DNA from: JBBDIX01 sp050486225 | GTDB taxonomy: Bacteria; Actinomycetota; Nitriliruptoria; Nitriliruptorales; Nitriliruptoraceae | DNA: 64,000 nucleotides | NCBI GenBank assembly: GCA_050486225.1 | Contig: JBJHCV010000001.1 | Span: forward strand, 62,001-126,000 | Direction of reading: 5' to 3' | Notes under the pieces: generated by a model | What the model saw: the letters and a program-made list of their open reading frames with translations, nothing else | Database searches by the model: none | Told to the model about the DNA's origin: nothing | Shown here: piece by piece, positions 25,794 to 34,750 of the stretch | Layout: each line of letters opens with the position of its first letter | Position numbering within the stretch: position 1 is the stretch's first letter | Made by a program: the position numbers and the translations under genes

Positions 25794-27035
25794 TCATGCC
25801 GGCTTCGTTCGATCCCCGGTCGGGCCGAGCATCCCGAAGAGGATCGCCGCGACGACGACCATCGCCGTGTTGACCAGTATCCCATTCGCCGGACCGACCG
25901 CGACGATCAGCCAGCCCATGACGAGTGGCCCCGCGATGAGACCGAGGTCGCTGACCGAACGAAAGATGCCCAGTGCCGTGCCGCGCTGATGGGCGGGCGC
26001 GACCTCGGCCACGTACATGGCGGGAACGGGATTGCCGAGACCGGCGCCCATCCCGAAGAGGATGGCTCCGGCCATCAGCACGCCGAACCCACCATCGACG
26101 GTGAGGAGGTACATGCCGCCAGCCATGACGAGGTAGCCGGGAACCAGGATCATCCTCGGACCGAACCGATCCACCAGCATCCCGGCCACGTAGATGACCG
26201 CTGCAGTCGCGAGGAAGATGACGCTCATCAGCAGGCCGATCTCGCCCTCGGTTGCCCCGCGGACGTCGGCGAGCATCACCAGCCCGAAGTTCCTGGTGCC
26301 GCTGCGGGTGTAGGCAGCGACGAACCCCACGAGACATGAGACACCGATCGCCACCGTCCCCAGCAGCGCCCACGCCTCGCGAGGACTGAGGCCCGAGTTC
26401 GAACGTGCGCGGGACGCCCCGTCGTCGGGATCCTCGGCCAGCACGTCCCGCGGATCGGGCAGACCTCGCCAGATCCACACCGTCACGAGCACCGCGATCA
26501 CTCCGTAGACCACGAACGGCATGCGATAGCCGAATCCCTGCGCGACGAGCCCGCCGAACACCGGACCCATGCTGTTCCCGAGCAGGTTGGCGCCCTGGTA
26601 GATGGAGATGCGCCGACCGCGGCGCTCGGGCGAACCCACACCTGCCACGTACGTGAGACCCGAGGTCATGCTGACCGCGGCAGCGATGCCTTGCATCACC
26701 CGGCTTGCCACAAGCATCGCGAACGTCGTGGCGGCAGCCCCGGAGGCAGCAGAGGCGACCGAGCACAGGCCAGCGACCAGCAGGACACGGTGCGCCCCGA
26801 GTCGGTCCGAGAAGTGACCGGCGGGGATGCTGGCGAACACCCGCGGGATCGACTGGATGGTGAGCATCATGCCGATGGCGACGGTGGTGACTCCGAAGGT
26901 CTGTGCGTACAGGGGCAGGATCGGAACGACGAGTTGTTGACCCATGTGCATCAGGAAGGCCTGCGCGCACAGAAGGAGCATGATCGACCGAACGACCCGA
27001 TCTTCGGGCAGACGGCCCGATGGGTCCGCGTCCAT
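25794..27035 (-). CDS. MFS transporter
   Basis: Codes for 413 residues from the ATG at 27035, with GAGGAG 6 bases upstream; the longer frame runs into the divergent gene's promoter and start. It has about 12 hydrophobic segments with GHFSDRLGAHRVLLV and GMLVDRFGPRMILVPG as the two half-signatures. It is strikingly similar along its whole length to the MFS protein at 49790 (shared AQTFGVTTVAIGMMLTIQSI-like core and AYTRSGTRNFGLVMLADVRG), so the two are recent paralogs. It is divergent from the acyl-CoA dehydrogenase at 27175 with 139 bases between starts, and coupled to an aldo/keto reductase. Confidence 0.9.
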   Translation of the reverse strand: MDADPSGRLPEDRVVRSIMLLLCAQAFLMHMGQQLVVPILPLYAQTFGVTTVAIGMMLTIQSIPRVFASIPAGHFSDRLGAHRVLLVAGLCSVASAASGAAATTFAMLVASRVMQGIAAAVSMTSGLTYVAGVGSPERRGRRISIYQGANLLGNSMGPVFGGLVAQGFGYRMPFVVYGVIAVLVTVWIWRGLPDPRDVLAEDPDDGASRARSNSGLSPREAWALLGTVAIGVSCLVGFVAAYTRSGTRNFGLVMLADVRGATEGEIGLLMSVIFLATAAVIYVAGMLVDRFGPRMILVPGYLVMAGGMYLLTVDGGFGVLMAGAILFGMGAGLGNPVPAMYVAEVAPAHQRGTALGIFRSVSDLGLIAGPLVMGWLIVAVGPANGILVNTAMVVVAAILFGMLGPTGDRTKPA

Positions 27036-27174
27036 GCACGCTCCTCGACCGCATCCTTCGAGCGCATCGAGGGAGTGCGTGTGCCTCATTGCGCACCATT
27101 CAGCATGGTGCGTCCCTATCGTAGACAGCGAAGGCGCTCGACCCCGTCGACCCCGGATTGGCAGGAACCTGGCC

Positions 27175-28413
27175 ATGGACTTCGCACTCACGCCCCAGCA
27201 ACTCGAACTGCGAGACACAGCCCGAACGTTCGCAACCGAGGAACTCACCCCGAGGTCACTCGAACTGGATGCGATGAAGGACCCGGCTGACTGCTTCTCA
27301 CCCGACCTCATCCGGCGCGCGGACGAACTGGGCCTGCGCACGATGGCGATCCCCGAGGAACACGGTGGACTCGGCGCCGACATCCTGACCCAGACCATCG
27401 TGCTCTACGAACTGTGCACCGGTGACTTCGGGTTCGGAAACTCGCTGCAGCATGCATGGCGTGAGGGGTACTGCCTCGCCGCGCTCACCACTCAGGAACA
27501 GCGCGAACGGTTCCTGCCCGAGTTCATGAGCGACCCGACCTACCTGACCTCGCACGGGGTCACCGAGGAACACTTCGGAAGCGACGCGGGGTCCCAGAGC
27601 CCAGACCCCGCAGACGGACCCCGGACCACCGCCGTGCTCGACGGTGACCAGTGGGTCATCAACGGCAGGAAGCGTTGGATCACCAACGCCAACGTCTCCC
27701 GGATCGCGTTCATCCTCGCTCGGACCGACCCGACCGTCCCGTGGCGCGACGGGGTGACGATGTTCCTCGTCCCCTCGGACTCTCCCGGGTACAGGATCGG
27801 CCAGATCGAGGACAAGCTCGGACTCCGCCTCACGACGAACGCGGAGATCATCCTCGAGGACTGCCGGATCCCGCAGGACAACGTGCTCGGTCGACTCAAC
27901 GGGGGCCGCAGCATGGGCACGAGGTTCTCTGCAGGCTCCCGGACCAAGACCGCCGCCAAGTCACTGGGCATCGCACGCGCCGCCCTCCAGGAGGCGCGCA
28001 CCTACGCCAGCCAGCGAGTCCAGGGTGGCCGGCTGATCATCGGCCACCAGTCGATCGCGGCCGAACTCATCGACATGGAGTGGCAGATCGCCGCCGTGGA
28101 ACAGATGATGTTCCACACGGCCTGGCTCGTGGACCAGCAGGCCCCGAATGCGTCGAGGATGGAGTCACTCACCAAGATCGCCGCCGCCGAGACCTCCCGC
28201 AAGGTGGCTCAGGCCGCGCTGGAGATCTTCGGGGCCGCAGGCATCCGAAACGGCAGCCGCATCTCGAAACTGGTTCGAGACGCCTCCTGCCTGTCCCACC
28301 TTGGCCGCGCCCTGCACGCTGCCCGTTCCACCCTCGGCGACGCCATGTACCAGCAGGCCCTGGGCGAGGCCGAGACCAGCGACGATGCCATCGAGTCCAT
28401 CGAGGGCGGCTGA
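27175..28413 (+). CDS. Acyl-CoA dehydrogenase family protein
   Basis: Codes for 412 residues from MDFALTPQQLELRDTAR at 27175; the open frame before it is not protein-like. Family segments in order are IRRADELGLRTMAIPEEHGG, DQWVINGRKRWITNANVS, ARTDPTVPWRDGVTMFLV, NAEIILEDCRIPQDNVLG and the RDASCLSH helix near the end. The usual YEGT with the catalytic Glu is not seen; the region reads LGRALHAARSTLG. It is closest to the enzyme at 34751 within this window. A frameshifted fragment of a duplicate lies at 23456. The function may be desaturation of an acyl-CoA or a divergent flavin reaction. Confidence 0.85.
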   Translation: MDFALTPQQLELRDTARTFATEELTPRSLELDAMKDPADCFSPDLIRRADELGLRTMAIPEEHGGLGADILTQTIVLYELCTGDFGFGNSLQHAWREGYCLAALTTQEQRERFLPEFMSDPTYLTSHGVTEEHFGSDAGSQSPDPADGPRTTAVLDGDQWVINGRKRWITNANVSRIAFILARTDPTVPWRDGVTMFLVPSDSPGYRIGQIEDKLGLRLTTNAEIILEDCRIPQDNVLGRLNGGRSMGTRFSAGSRTKTAAKSLGIARAALQEARTYASQRVQGGRLIIGHQSIAAELIDMEWQIAAVEQMMFHTAWLVDQQAPNASRMESLTKIAAAETSRKVAQAALEIFGAAGIRNGSRISKLVRDASCLSHLGRALHAARSTLGDAMYQQALGEAETSDDAIESIEGG

Positions 28414-28555
28414 ATCCGGGCACTCGCACGGACGGATCGTCGCGCATGCGGCGGCCACGTCGGCTCGCTCCCCTGCGGGTCGAGGCGACGCAGCCGCCGC
28501 GGTTGCCGGACGCGACCGGCCTCGATCAGCCGTCGGGCGTCCAGGCGTTCACCCG

Positions 28556-29545
28556 TCAGGCGGTCAGGGCCGCCTTCGGCAACCCGCCCATCGCCGACAG
28601 CTGGTCCCGGAACTCTGCCTTGTCCTGATCGCTCAGGTTGTCGAGCGGAGGCCGGGCCGGGCCGCCAGCGAGCCCGTTGAGCTCTCCCCAGTACTTCACG
28701 CGCGCCACCGGGCACAGCCCACGATCACGCCACGGTTCCTGGATCCACGACTCGTACAGGTCGCGCATCGGCTGCAGCGACTCGAACAGTTCCGTCGCAC
28801 GGGCCGCATCGCCCGCGAGCGCGGCATCCACGTAGTCACGCATCGGGTTGTACTCGCCGTTGTCGAACAGCATGTTCGCGCCGGTGTAGATGGCCTTCTG
28901 GCCATGCTCGAGCATGTTCCTGAGCATGAACTTCTCGCCCGGCTGGATGACCACGATGTCGTCGCCCACCAGTTCACGGATCCGGGCCGTGTCCTCGACG
29001 CCCGTGCCGCTCTTGATGGCCGCGATGTTCGGGATCTCCGCAAGTCTCGCGACGAGTTCCGGGGCCATGACGTACCCCGCCTGCTTCGTGTTGAACACGG
29101 AGATCCCGAGATTCGTCGACTTCGCCAGTTCGCTGAAGTACGACAGGATCATCTGCTCGGAACCCTCGGCCATGAGCGGCCCGACCATCGAGATGAGATC
29201 CGCACCGATCGACTCCGCGTGCTGGACGAGGTCGATCGCGTCCTTCAACGAAGGATGCGCACACCGGATCGAGACCGGCACCTTCCCACCCGCCTCGTCG
29301 ATCGCGATCTCCGCGACGCGCTTGCGTTCCTCGACGGTCATCAACCAGAAGTTGCCGAAGAAGCCGTGGACGTACAGGCCTCCGACTCCCATCAGGTCGA
29401 TGTAGCGCCGGATGTCGCTCCGCAGCGCCGCTTCGTCGATCTCGAACTCCGGCGTCTCCGGCACCACGAACGCGACCCACACCCCCCGGAGGAACTCTCG
29501 CGCCGCATCCTTCGCCTCTGCTGCCGAATACCGTGAACCAGACAT
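28556..29545 (-). CDS. DapA/NanA-family aldolase or lyase (class I, Schiff base)
   Basis: A 329-residue TIM-barrel protein of the dihydrodipicolinate synthase / N-acetylneuraminate lyase family. The Schiff-base Lys178 is clear in NIAAIKSGTG, and the strand-end PVSIRCAH and ISVFNTKQAGY follow family order. Two standard features differ: the GTTGE loop is VHGFFGNFW, and the proton-relay Tyr of the YN-x-P motif is Phe151. It therefore is not dihydrodipicolinate synthase; lyases of keto-acids are more likely. AGGAG precedes the ATG. It is convergent with the acyl-CoA dehydrogenase and 104 bases after the ThDP gene in transcription order, which may place it in that transcript. Confidence 0.88.
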   Translation of the reverse strand: MSGSRYSAAEAKDAAREFLRGVWVAFVVPETPEFEIDEAALRSDIRRYIDLMGVGGLYVHGFFGNFWLMTVEERKRVAEIAIDEAGGKVPVSIRCAHPSLKDAIDLVQHAESIGADLISMVGPLMAEGSEQMILSYFSELAKSTNLGISVFNTKQAGYVMAPELVARLAEIPNIAAIKSGTGVEDTARIRELVGDDIVVIQPGEKFMLRNMLEHGQKAIYTGANMLFDNGEYNPMRDYVDAALAGDAARATELFESLQPMRDLYESWIQEPWRDRGLCPVARVKYWGELNGLAGGPARPPLDNLSDQDKAEFRDQLSAMGGLPKAALTA

Positions 29546-29649
29546 CCCGTGCTCCTTGGTCGCCTACCGGCGCTCCTCGTGTCCACCTGTCCTGCAGGCT
29601 AGCGTCGGGGGTCCGGCGCAGCCATCGATCGGTCCTGCGTTCGCATCCG

Positions 29650-31296
29650 TCACACGTCCATCCCGTACCGCGTCCTGCGTGACGGCCGAGAGATCACCTT
29701 CGACGAGATCTGCGCGTCGATCAGCATCGGACCCTCACCGCCGAGGAACTCGTCCACGAGCGCCGGAAGATCGTCGAGGTCGGTCAGGCGCGCTCCACGA
29801 CTGCCGAGGGATCGTGCGACGGCCGCGATGTCGAGCGGTGGCTGGAACGCGAGTGACGGGTCGTAGCCTCGTGAGACGAGGTTGTGGTACTCCGCCCCGA
29901 TCAGGCCGTCGTTCATGACGACCATGAGCGCGTGCGCGTTGTAGCGAGCGGCGGCCTCGACCGCCTGGAAGTACATCATCGATCCCGCGTCACCGTCGAA
30001 GACGACCAAGGGCCGGTCCGGACGCCCGAGAGCGGCACCGACACCGACCGAGAGCCCGTAGCCGATGGCTCCGAAGAACGTCGCGAACACCATGGGATCC
30101 CGCCGCTTCGACATCTCCATGACGGGGAACGCCCAGAAGTGTCCCGAGTTGCCACTGGCGAACCCACACTCGTCGGGGAGAAGTTCCTCGAGCCGCGCGC
30201 AGAGTTCCCTGGGGTCGAGCCGGCCGGGCTCGACCTCGACCTCCCACGGATCGGGCACGTCGTCCAGGCGCTCGGCCACCGCGTCGGTCCGGAAACGCAC
30301 GCCATCGGCGGACGTCGGCAACGCCGCGTCGAGTGCCTCCACGACCGCGAGCGCATCGCCCTGGACGTAGCACTCCGCCGGCTCTCCGCTGGCCATCGCG
30401 CGCGGAGACTGGACGTCGACCTGCACGATGTCGGCGTCCGGGAACAGGTAGCCGTCGACCAGCGTGTGCTCGTTGAGGCTCGCACCGAAAGCCAGCACGA
30501 GGTCGGCCTCGCTGTAGACCGCCGAGGCGCCGTCGGTCGAGTACAGCCCGGCGACCCCGGCATCGAACCGCTCACCGTGGAACAGCCCCCTGGCCTCGAG
30601 CGCGGTGCCGAGCACCGCACCGATGCGGTCCCCGAACGCGACGAGCGCCTCACGGGCGCCTGACACGACCGCACCCCGCCCGGCCAGGATCACCGGCCGT
30701 TCGGAGGCCTCGATCATCGACACCACGCGCTCGATGAGACGCGGATCCGGATGCACACGCTGAGGTTCGTGCCACGCAGGGCGCGGCCGCGGTTCGACAT
30801 CCCAGTCGAACTCGAGCCGCTGGGTCTCCTCGGAGACGTCGAGCACGACGGGCCGGCGCTCTCGCAGGATCGTGTCGACCGCGTCCCGGGTGCGTTCCAC
30901 GGCCATGCCGGCGCTGTGGATCGGAACGAAACGGGCGCCCGTCTGTTCCGACAGGACGCGATGGTCGATGACCTGGCGCCCCTCAAGCGCGTCCCTCGAC
31001 CCGGGCCCGGTGATGAGCAGGACCCTGGAGTCCGTGCGCGCCGCCGACGTGAGCGGCACGAATGCGTGTGCGAGTGCCGGGCCGCCGGTGACCGCCGCGA
31101 CACCGAGCCTCCCGGTCGCACGGCTGTACCCATCGGCCATGGCGACGGCGATCGCCTCGTGGCGGCACTCGTACACCTTCACCCCGTGTTCGACCAGGTG
31201 ATAGACGATGTGCACGCTCCCATCGCCGAGCATGGTGAACACGGCGTCGACCCCTTCGTCGACCAGGGTGCGCGCGATTGCCTCGTCAACCTTCAC
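29650..31296 (-). CDS. Thiamine diphosphate-dependent enzyme (acetolactate synthase / benzoylformate decarboxylase family)
   Basis: A full-length 548-residue three-domain ThDP enzyme. The activating Glu47 is in YECRHEAIAVAMADGYSR, and the Mg-ThDP motif is FDGDAGSMMYFQ followed by MVVMNDG in the C-terminal third. The start is a GTG at 31296 that overlaps the CoxG-like stop (GTGA), showing translational coupling. Family members decarboxylate 2-keto acids or condense them. The N-terminal VFTMLGDGSVHIVYHL is unusual compared with FGVPG in typical members. No FAD-binding signature specific to acetolactate synthase is evident, so a decarboxylase or lyase is more likely. Confidence 0.92.
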   Translation of the reverse strand: MKVDEAIARTLVDEGVDAVFTMLGDGSVHIVYHLVEHGVKVYECRHEAIAVAMADGYSRATGRLGVAAVTGGPALAHAFVPLTSAARTDSRVLLITGPGSRDALEGRQVIDHRVLSEQTGARFVPIHSAGMAVERTRDAVDTILRERRPVVLDVSEETQRLEFDWDVEPRPRPAWHEPQRVHPDPRLIERVVSMIEASERPVILAGRGAVVSGAREALVAFGDRIGAVLGTALEARGLFHGERFDAGVAGLYSTDGASAVYSEADLVLAFGASLNEHTLVDGYLFPDADIVQVDVQSPRAMASGEPAECYVQGDALAVVEALDAALPTSADGVRFRTDAVAERLDDVPDPWEVEVEPGRLDPRELCARLEELLPDECGFASGNSGHFWAFPVMEMSKRRDPMVFATFFGAIGYGLSVGVGAALGRPDRPLVVFDGDAGSMMYFQAVEAAARYNAHALMVVMNDGLIGAEYHNLVSRGYDPSLAFQPPLDIAAVARSLGSRGARLTDLDDLPALVDEFLGGEGPMLIDAQISSKVISRPSRRTRYGMDV

Positions 31297-31796
31297 GACT
31301 CGTCTCCGTTCGTCGGTGCGACTCCTGCTGCGTGATCAGCGACGTTCGTCGCGAACTGTTCGAGGACACGACGCGCAAGGTGCACGCCGCCCGACGACAG
31401 GAATGCCGACAGCGCCCCGGTCATCTCGATCACGGCGGACAGTTGAACTCCCGTGATCGGCGCGTCGACCGTGCCGCGAGACCTCTCGTCGAGGTGGAAC
31501 GTGGTCGTCGCCGTCGCTCGGGTGCGGCCCTTGCGGTCGCCCCCACGCGCACGAATCGAACCCGCACACGCGTCCTCGTCGAACTCCACTCCGACGGTTC
31601 CGCTGAAGCGGACACTGGTCGGGCCGAGCTTCTGCGTCACGACTCCCTCGTACTCGCCGTCGTCCCTCCGCCCGGTCAGCTCCGCCCCCGGGATGAACGA
31701 GACGACGGTCTCCGGATCGGACATCAGTCGCCACAGCGCATCACGCGACATCGGGGCTTCGAAACTCTCTTCAAGAGTGATGCTCGCCGTCGCCAC
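31293..31796 (-). CDS. CoxG-like SRPBCC domain protein
   Basis: Codes for 167 residues from a GTG at 31796, with GAGGAG 5 bases upstream. It resembles carbon monoxide dehydrogenase subunit G: ESFEAPMSRDALWRLMSDPE, FIPGAELTGRRDDGEYEGVV and the C-terminal LARRVLEQFATNVADH. CoxG proteins have a START-like fold that binds lipids or hydrophobic ligands and help place or mature molybdenum hydroxylases at the membrane. Here it is coupled to a ThDP enzyme, not to a hydroxylase; the hydroxylase small and medium subunits lie 28 kb away. No membrane tail is visible at the C-terminus. Confidence 0.82.
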   Translation of the reverse strand: MATASITLEESFEAPMSRDALWRLMSDPETVVSFIPGAELTGRRDDGEYEGVVTQKLGPTSVRFSGTVGVEFDEDACAGSIRARGGDRKGRTRATATTTFHLDERSRGTVDAPITGVQLSAVIEMTGALSAFLSSGGVHLARRVLEQFATNVADHAAGVAPTNGDES

Positions 31797-31898
31797 GTGG
31801 TCTCCTCACCGGGTCGTCGCCCTCACCGGGCCTGCAGGGTGTCTATCACCGGCGTGTACCCAGCGCGACACCCGTCTCGTCCACCGACACGCTCCTGA

Positions 31899-33257
31899 TC
31901 ATCCGTCGTCAGGTTCGTTCCCCGGCCCTCGCCTTGGCGCACGAACCTCGACCTCGCCCGCGCGACGGCCCTCCAGCGTCAGCACTCGCAGTTCAAACCC
32001 TGCGGGGGTCGTGGCCCTGTCGCCGACTCGTGGAAGTCGACCCAGTCGCTCGACCATCCAGCCGGAGACCGTCTCTGCCTCGCCGCCGTCCAGATCGACG
32101 CCGATCTCACGCATGGCCTCGTCGCGACGCAGTGATCCGGACACGACCGCGCGACGCTCGTCGACCAGCCGCGGATGGCGCTCGTCGTCGAACTCGTCCT
32201 CGAACTCACCGACGAGTTCCTCGAGCACGTCCTCGAGGGCCAGCAGGCCCGCCGTCCCACCGAACTCGTCGATCACGATGACGGCGTGATTGCGCTGCTC
32301 GCGCATGTCGTCGAGCAGGTGCTCGAGGTCCCGCGATTCAGGCACCGCGGTCACGGGACGCATGATGTCGGAGACCGTCATCCGGTCGATGTCCCGGTCA
32401 TCACGCGTCAGGGCGTCCTTGACGTGCACCAGACCGATCACCCGGTCGATCGTCCCGTCGAACACCGGGAACCGCGAGTGCCCGCTCGCACTCGCGACCT
32501 CGAGCATCTCGGCCAGGGTCGCGTGCGACGGGACGGCGGCGACGTCGACCCTCGGCGTCATCGCAGCCCCGGCGTCGATGGAGGCAAGTGCAAGCGCCGC
32601 GCCCATGACGTTGGCGTCGTCCTCGGAGATCGAGCCGCGCTCGCCCGCCTCGACCAGGGCAAGGGCAAGTTCATCCGGGGCATGGACGAGCCGGCGCTCG
32701 TCGACGGGTACGACGCGGACTGCCCGCACGAGGAGGTTCGCGAGGGCGTTCATGGACACGATCAGGGGCCGGAACACCATCACGAAGAGGCCGAAGGGCC
32801 GCGACAACGCGAAGGCGACGGACTCGGGATGCGAGAGCGCCAGGTTCTTCGGTGCCATCTCTCCCACGACCATGTGGAGGAACACCACGATGGACAGTGC
32901 GAGGGTGATGGCGACGGCGGTGACCAGGTGTGGCGGCAGCGCGGTGGCCCCGAGCACGTCGACCAGCAGGGCCGCCACGGCAGGCTCTGCGACCGCACCC
33001 AGCCCGAGAGAACACATGGTGATGCCGAGCTGCGCCCCCGAGAAGGTGACCGACAGTTCACGCAAGGACGTGAGTGCGCGCTCGGCACGTCGATCGCCCG
33101 CCTCCGCGGCCTCCTCCACACGGGTCCTGCGCGCGGCGAGCAGCGCGATCTCGGCTGCCACGAACAGGCCGTTCGCGAACAGGAGCGCCACCCCGACGAG
33201 GACCATGTTCCAACTGAAGGACCCGTGCAGGTCGGTCGCGGCGACGGCCACGATCAT
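31899..33257 (-). CDS. CNNM/CorC-like membrane protein with CBS pair
   Basis: A 452-residue protein built of a DUF21/CNNM membrane domain (about 1-200, several hydrophobic segments, AEIALLAARRTRVEE), a CBS pair (about 215-345) and a C-terminal CorC_HlyC domain (about 350-440). Homologs move magnesium or other divalent cations, or affect their efflux; older annotation as hemolysin is misleading. It begins with an ATG overlapping the stop of the next CNNM gene by four bases (ATGA), so both are translated together. It is probably a housekeeping pair unrelated to the catabolic genes. Confidence 0.9.
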   Translation of the reverse strand: MIVAVAATDLHGSFSWNMVLVGVALLFANGLFVAAEIALLAARRTRVEEAAEAGDRRAERALTSLRELSVTFSGAQLGITMCSLGLGAVAEPAVAALLVDVLGATALPPHLVTAVAITLALSIVVFLHMVVGEMAPKNLALSHPESVAFALSRPFGLFVMVFRPLIVSMNALANLLVRAVRVVPVDERRLVHAPDELALALVEAGERGSISEDDANVMGAALALASIDAGAAMTPRVDVAAVPSHATLAEMLEVASASGHSRFPVFDGTIDRVIGLVHVKDALTRDDRDIDRMTVSDIMRPVTAVPESRDLEHLLDDMREQRNHAVIVIDEFGGTAGLLALEDVLEELVGEFEDEFDDERHPRLVDERRAVVSGSLRRDEAMREIGVDLDGGEAETVSGWMVERLGRLPRVGDRATTPAGFELRVLTLEGRRAGEVEVRAPRRGPGNEPDDG

Positions 33258-34582
33258 CGGGACACCTCCGCGGCGTCACCGGGATCCGGGGTCACCGTGA
33301 CCTCGATCTCTGCGACGCGCATGCCGTCCATCCTCGTGACCACCATGAGCGCGGTGTCGAGTCGGATCTCGTCGCCCGGCTCCGGGATGCGTCCCAACAC
33401 ATCGAGAACGAGGCCAGCCACCGTTCCGTAGTCACCCCCGGGCAGGCCCACTCCCGTCTCGGCCGCGACCTCGTCAGGACGCACCGATGCGTCGACGAGG
33501 TACCGGCCGACTCCGATACGTCGAATGGGGCGAGTCCCACGATCGAACTCGTCCTCGATCTCCCCGACGAGTTCCTCGAGCAGGTCCTCGAGTGTGACGA
33601 TGCCGGCCGTCGCCCCGTACTCGTCGACCACGACAGCGAACGTGCACTTCTCCCGCCGAAGCTGTGTCACGAGTCGACGCAGACTCGCCGACTCCGGCAC
33701 CACGAGGGTCTCGCGCGCCACGGCGGTCACTGCGGTCGTCGCGTGCGCCTCGATGGGGATCCCGAGCGCGTCCTTGATGTGAACATTGCCGACGACGACA
33801 TCGTCCGCTGGGTCCCGAATGGGGAACCGGCTGTGTCCTGTGCGTCTCGCCAGCAGCCGGAGGTCTGCGAGCGAGTCCGTGCCGGTCAGCCACACCACCC
33901 TTGGGCGAGGAACCATGATCTCTGCCACGGTGCGATCCCCGAGCCTGACCGCTCGCTGCAGGAGATCGACCTGGCTGTCGCTGAGGCTTCCCGCCCTCCC
34001 GGAGACCGCGATGATCCGAGCGAGTTCGGTCAGGTCGTGACCACCGATCAGTTCCTCGGTCATCTCCACGCGCAGCACGCGCTCCGTGATGAAGCGCGCT
34101 GACTGGTCGAACACCCGGATGACCGGACGCAGAACGATGCCGAACGAGCGCGTGAAGGGCGTGACGGCATGCGCGACCTCGAGCGGCCGAGAGATGGCGA
34201 GGTTCTTGGGGAACAGCTCACCGAAGAGCATCTGCGCCACGGTGGAGACGAAGAACGCGATGGCCAGAGTGACGCTGAGCGTGGCCTCGGCAGGGAGTCC
34301 GAGGGCCACGAGGACCGGCCGGATCAGGGTCTCGCCTACGGCGCGTTCCGCGATGAACCCGAACACGAGAGACGTTGCGGTGATGCCGAACTGGGCCGTC
34401 GACAGGGCGTACGACAGGTTTCCCAGTTCTCGACTCACCGTGCGCGATCGACGAACACCCGCTGTGGCGCGTTCCTCGACCACCGGACGACTGACGGAGA
34501 CGAGGGCGAACTCTGCGGCGACGAACAATCCGTTGGCAGCGATCAGCAGCACCGCCAGGGCAAGGCCGAGTGGGCCGCTCAC
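33254..34582 (-). CDS. CNNM/CorC-like membrane protein with CBS pair
   Basis: A 442-residue paralog of the protein at 31899 with the same order of DUF21/CNNM membrane domain, CBS pair and CorC_HlyC domain (VDEYGATAGIVTLEDLLEEL is the conserved CBS2 stretch). The N-terminus AANGLFVAAEFALVSVSR is the family's first helix. It is the first gene of the coupled pair, beginning 96 bases beyond the terminator hairpin that follows the acyl-CoA dehydrogenase at 34751. A heterodimer of the two products is plausible because the genes overlap. Confidence 0.9.
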   Translation of the reverse strand: MSGPLGLALAVLLIAANGLFVAAEFALVSVSRPVVEERATAGVRRSRTVSRELGNLSYALSTAQFGITATSLVFGFIAERAVGETLIRPVLVALGLPAEATLSVTLAIAFFVSTVAQMLFGELFPKNLAISRPLEVAHAVTPFTRSFGIVLRPVIRVFDQSARFITERVLRVEMTEELIGGHDLTELARIIAVSGRAGSLSDSQVDLLQRAVRLGDRTVAEIMVPRPRVVWLTGTDSLADLRLLARRTGHSRFPIRDPADDVVVGNVHIKDALGIPIEAHATTAVTAVARETLVVPESASLRRLVTQLRREKCTFAVVVDEYGATAGIVTLEDLLEELVGEIEDEFDRGTRPIRRIGVGRYLVDASVRPDEVAAETGVGLPGGDYGTVAGLVLDVLGRIPEPGDEIRLDTALMVVTRMDGMRVAEIEVTVTPDPGDAAEVSR

Positions 34583-34678
34583 GTGGCGTACCTGGACGGG
34601 ATCGGGTCGTCCTTCACCTTCCCGATCTCACCTCGCCTCCCCTTTGTCGGCACCCGGGCGGCGACCCGGGGCTGGGCA

Positions 34679-34727
34679 CCCGACGTCCCGCGATGCCGCA
34701 GCCACACCGCTGCCACGGGGCGTCGGG
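34679..34727 (-). terminator. Probable terminator at the end of block B
   Basis: CCCGACGTCCCG (34679-34690) pairs with CGGGGCGTCGGG (34716-34727), 12 pairs with one G-U, and the loop can form an inner GCAG/CTGC stem. It lies 24 bases after the stop of the last block B gene and 97 bases before the CNNM start. Confidence 0.55.
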
Positions 34728-34750
34728 CCGACGCGTCGTCATCGAGGTCC

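Noticed and set aside
28448..28500. GCGGCGGC/GCCGCCGC hairpin between convergent genes 28413 and 28556
   Set aside because: The loop of 37 bases is too long for a reliable terminator call.
31899..34582. Hemolysin annotation for the CNNM/CBS pair
   Set aside because: Domain order is that of CorC/CNNM ion-transport proteins; nothing supports a toxin.
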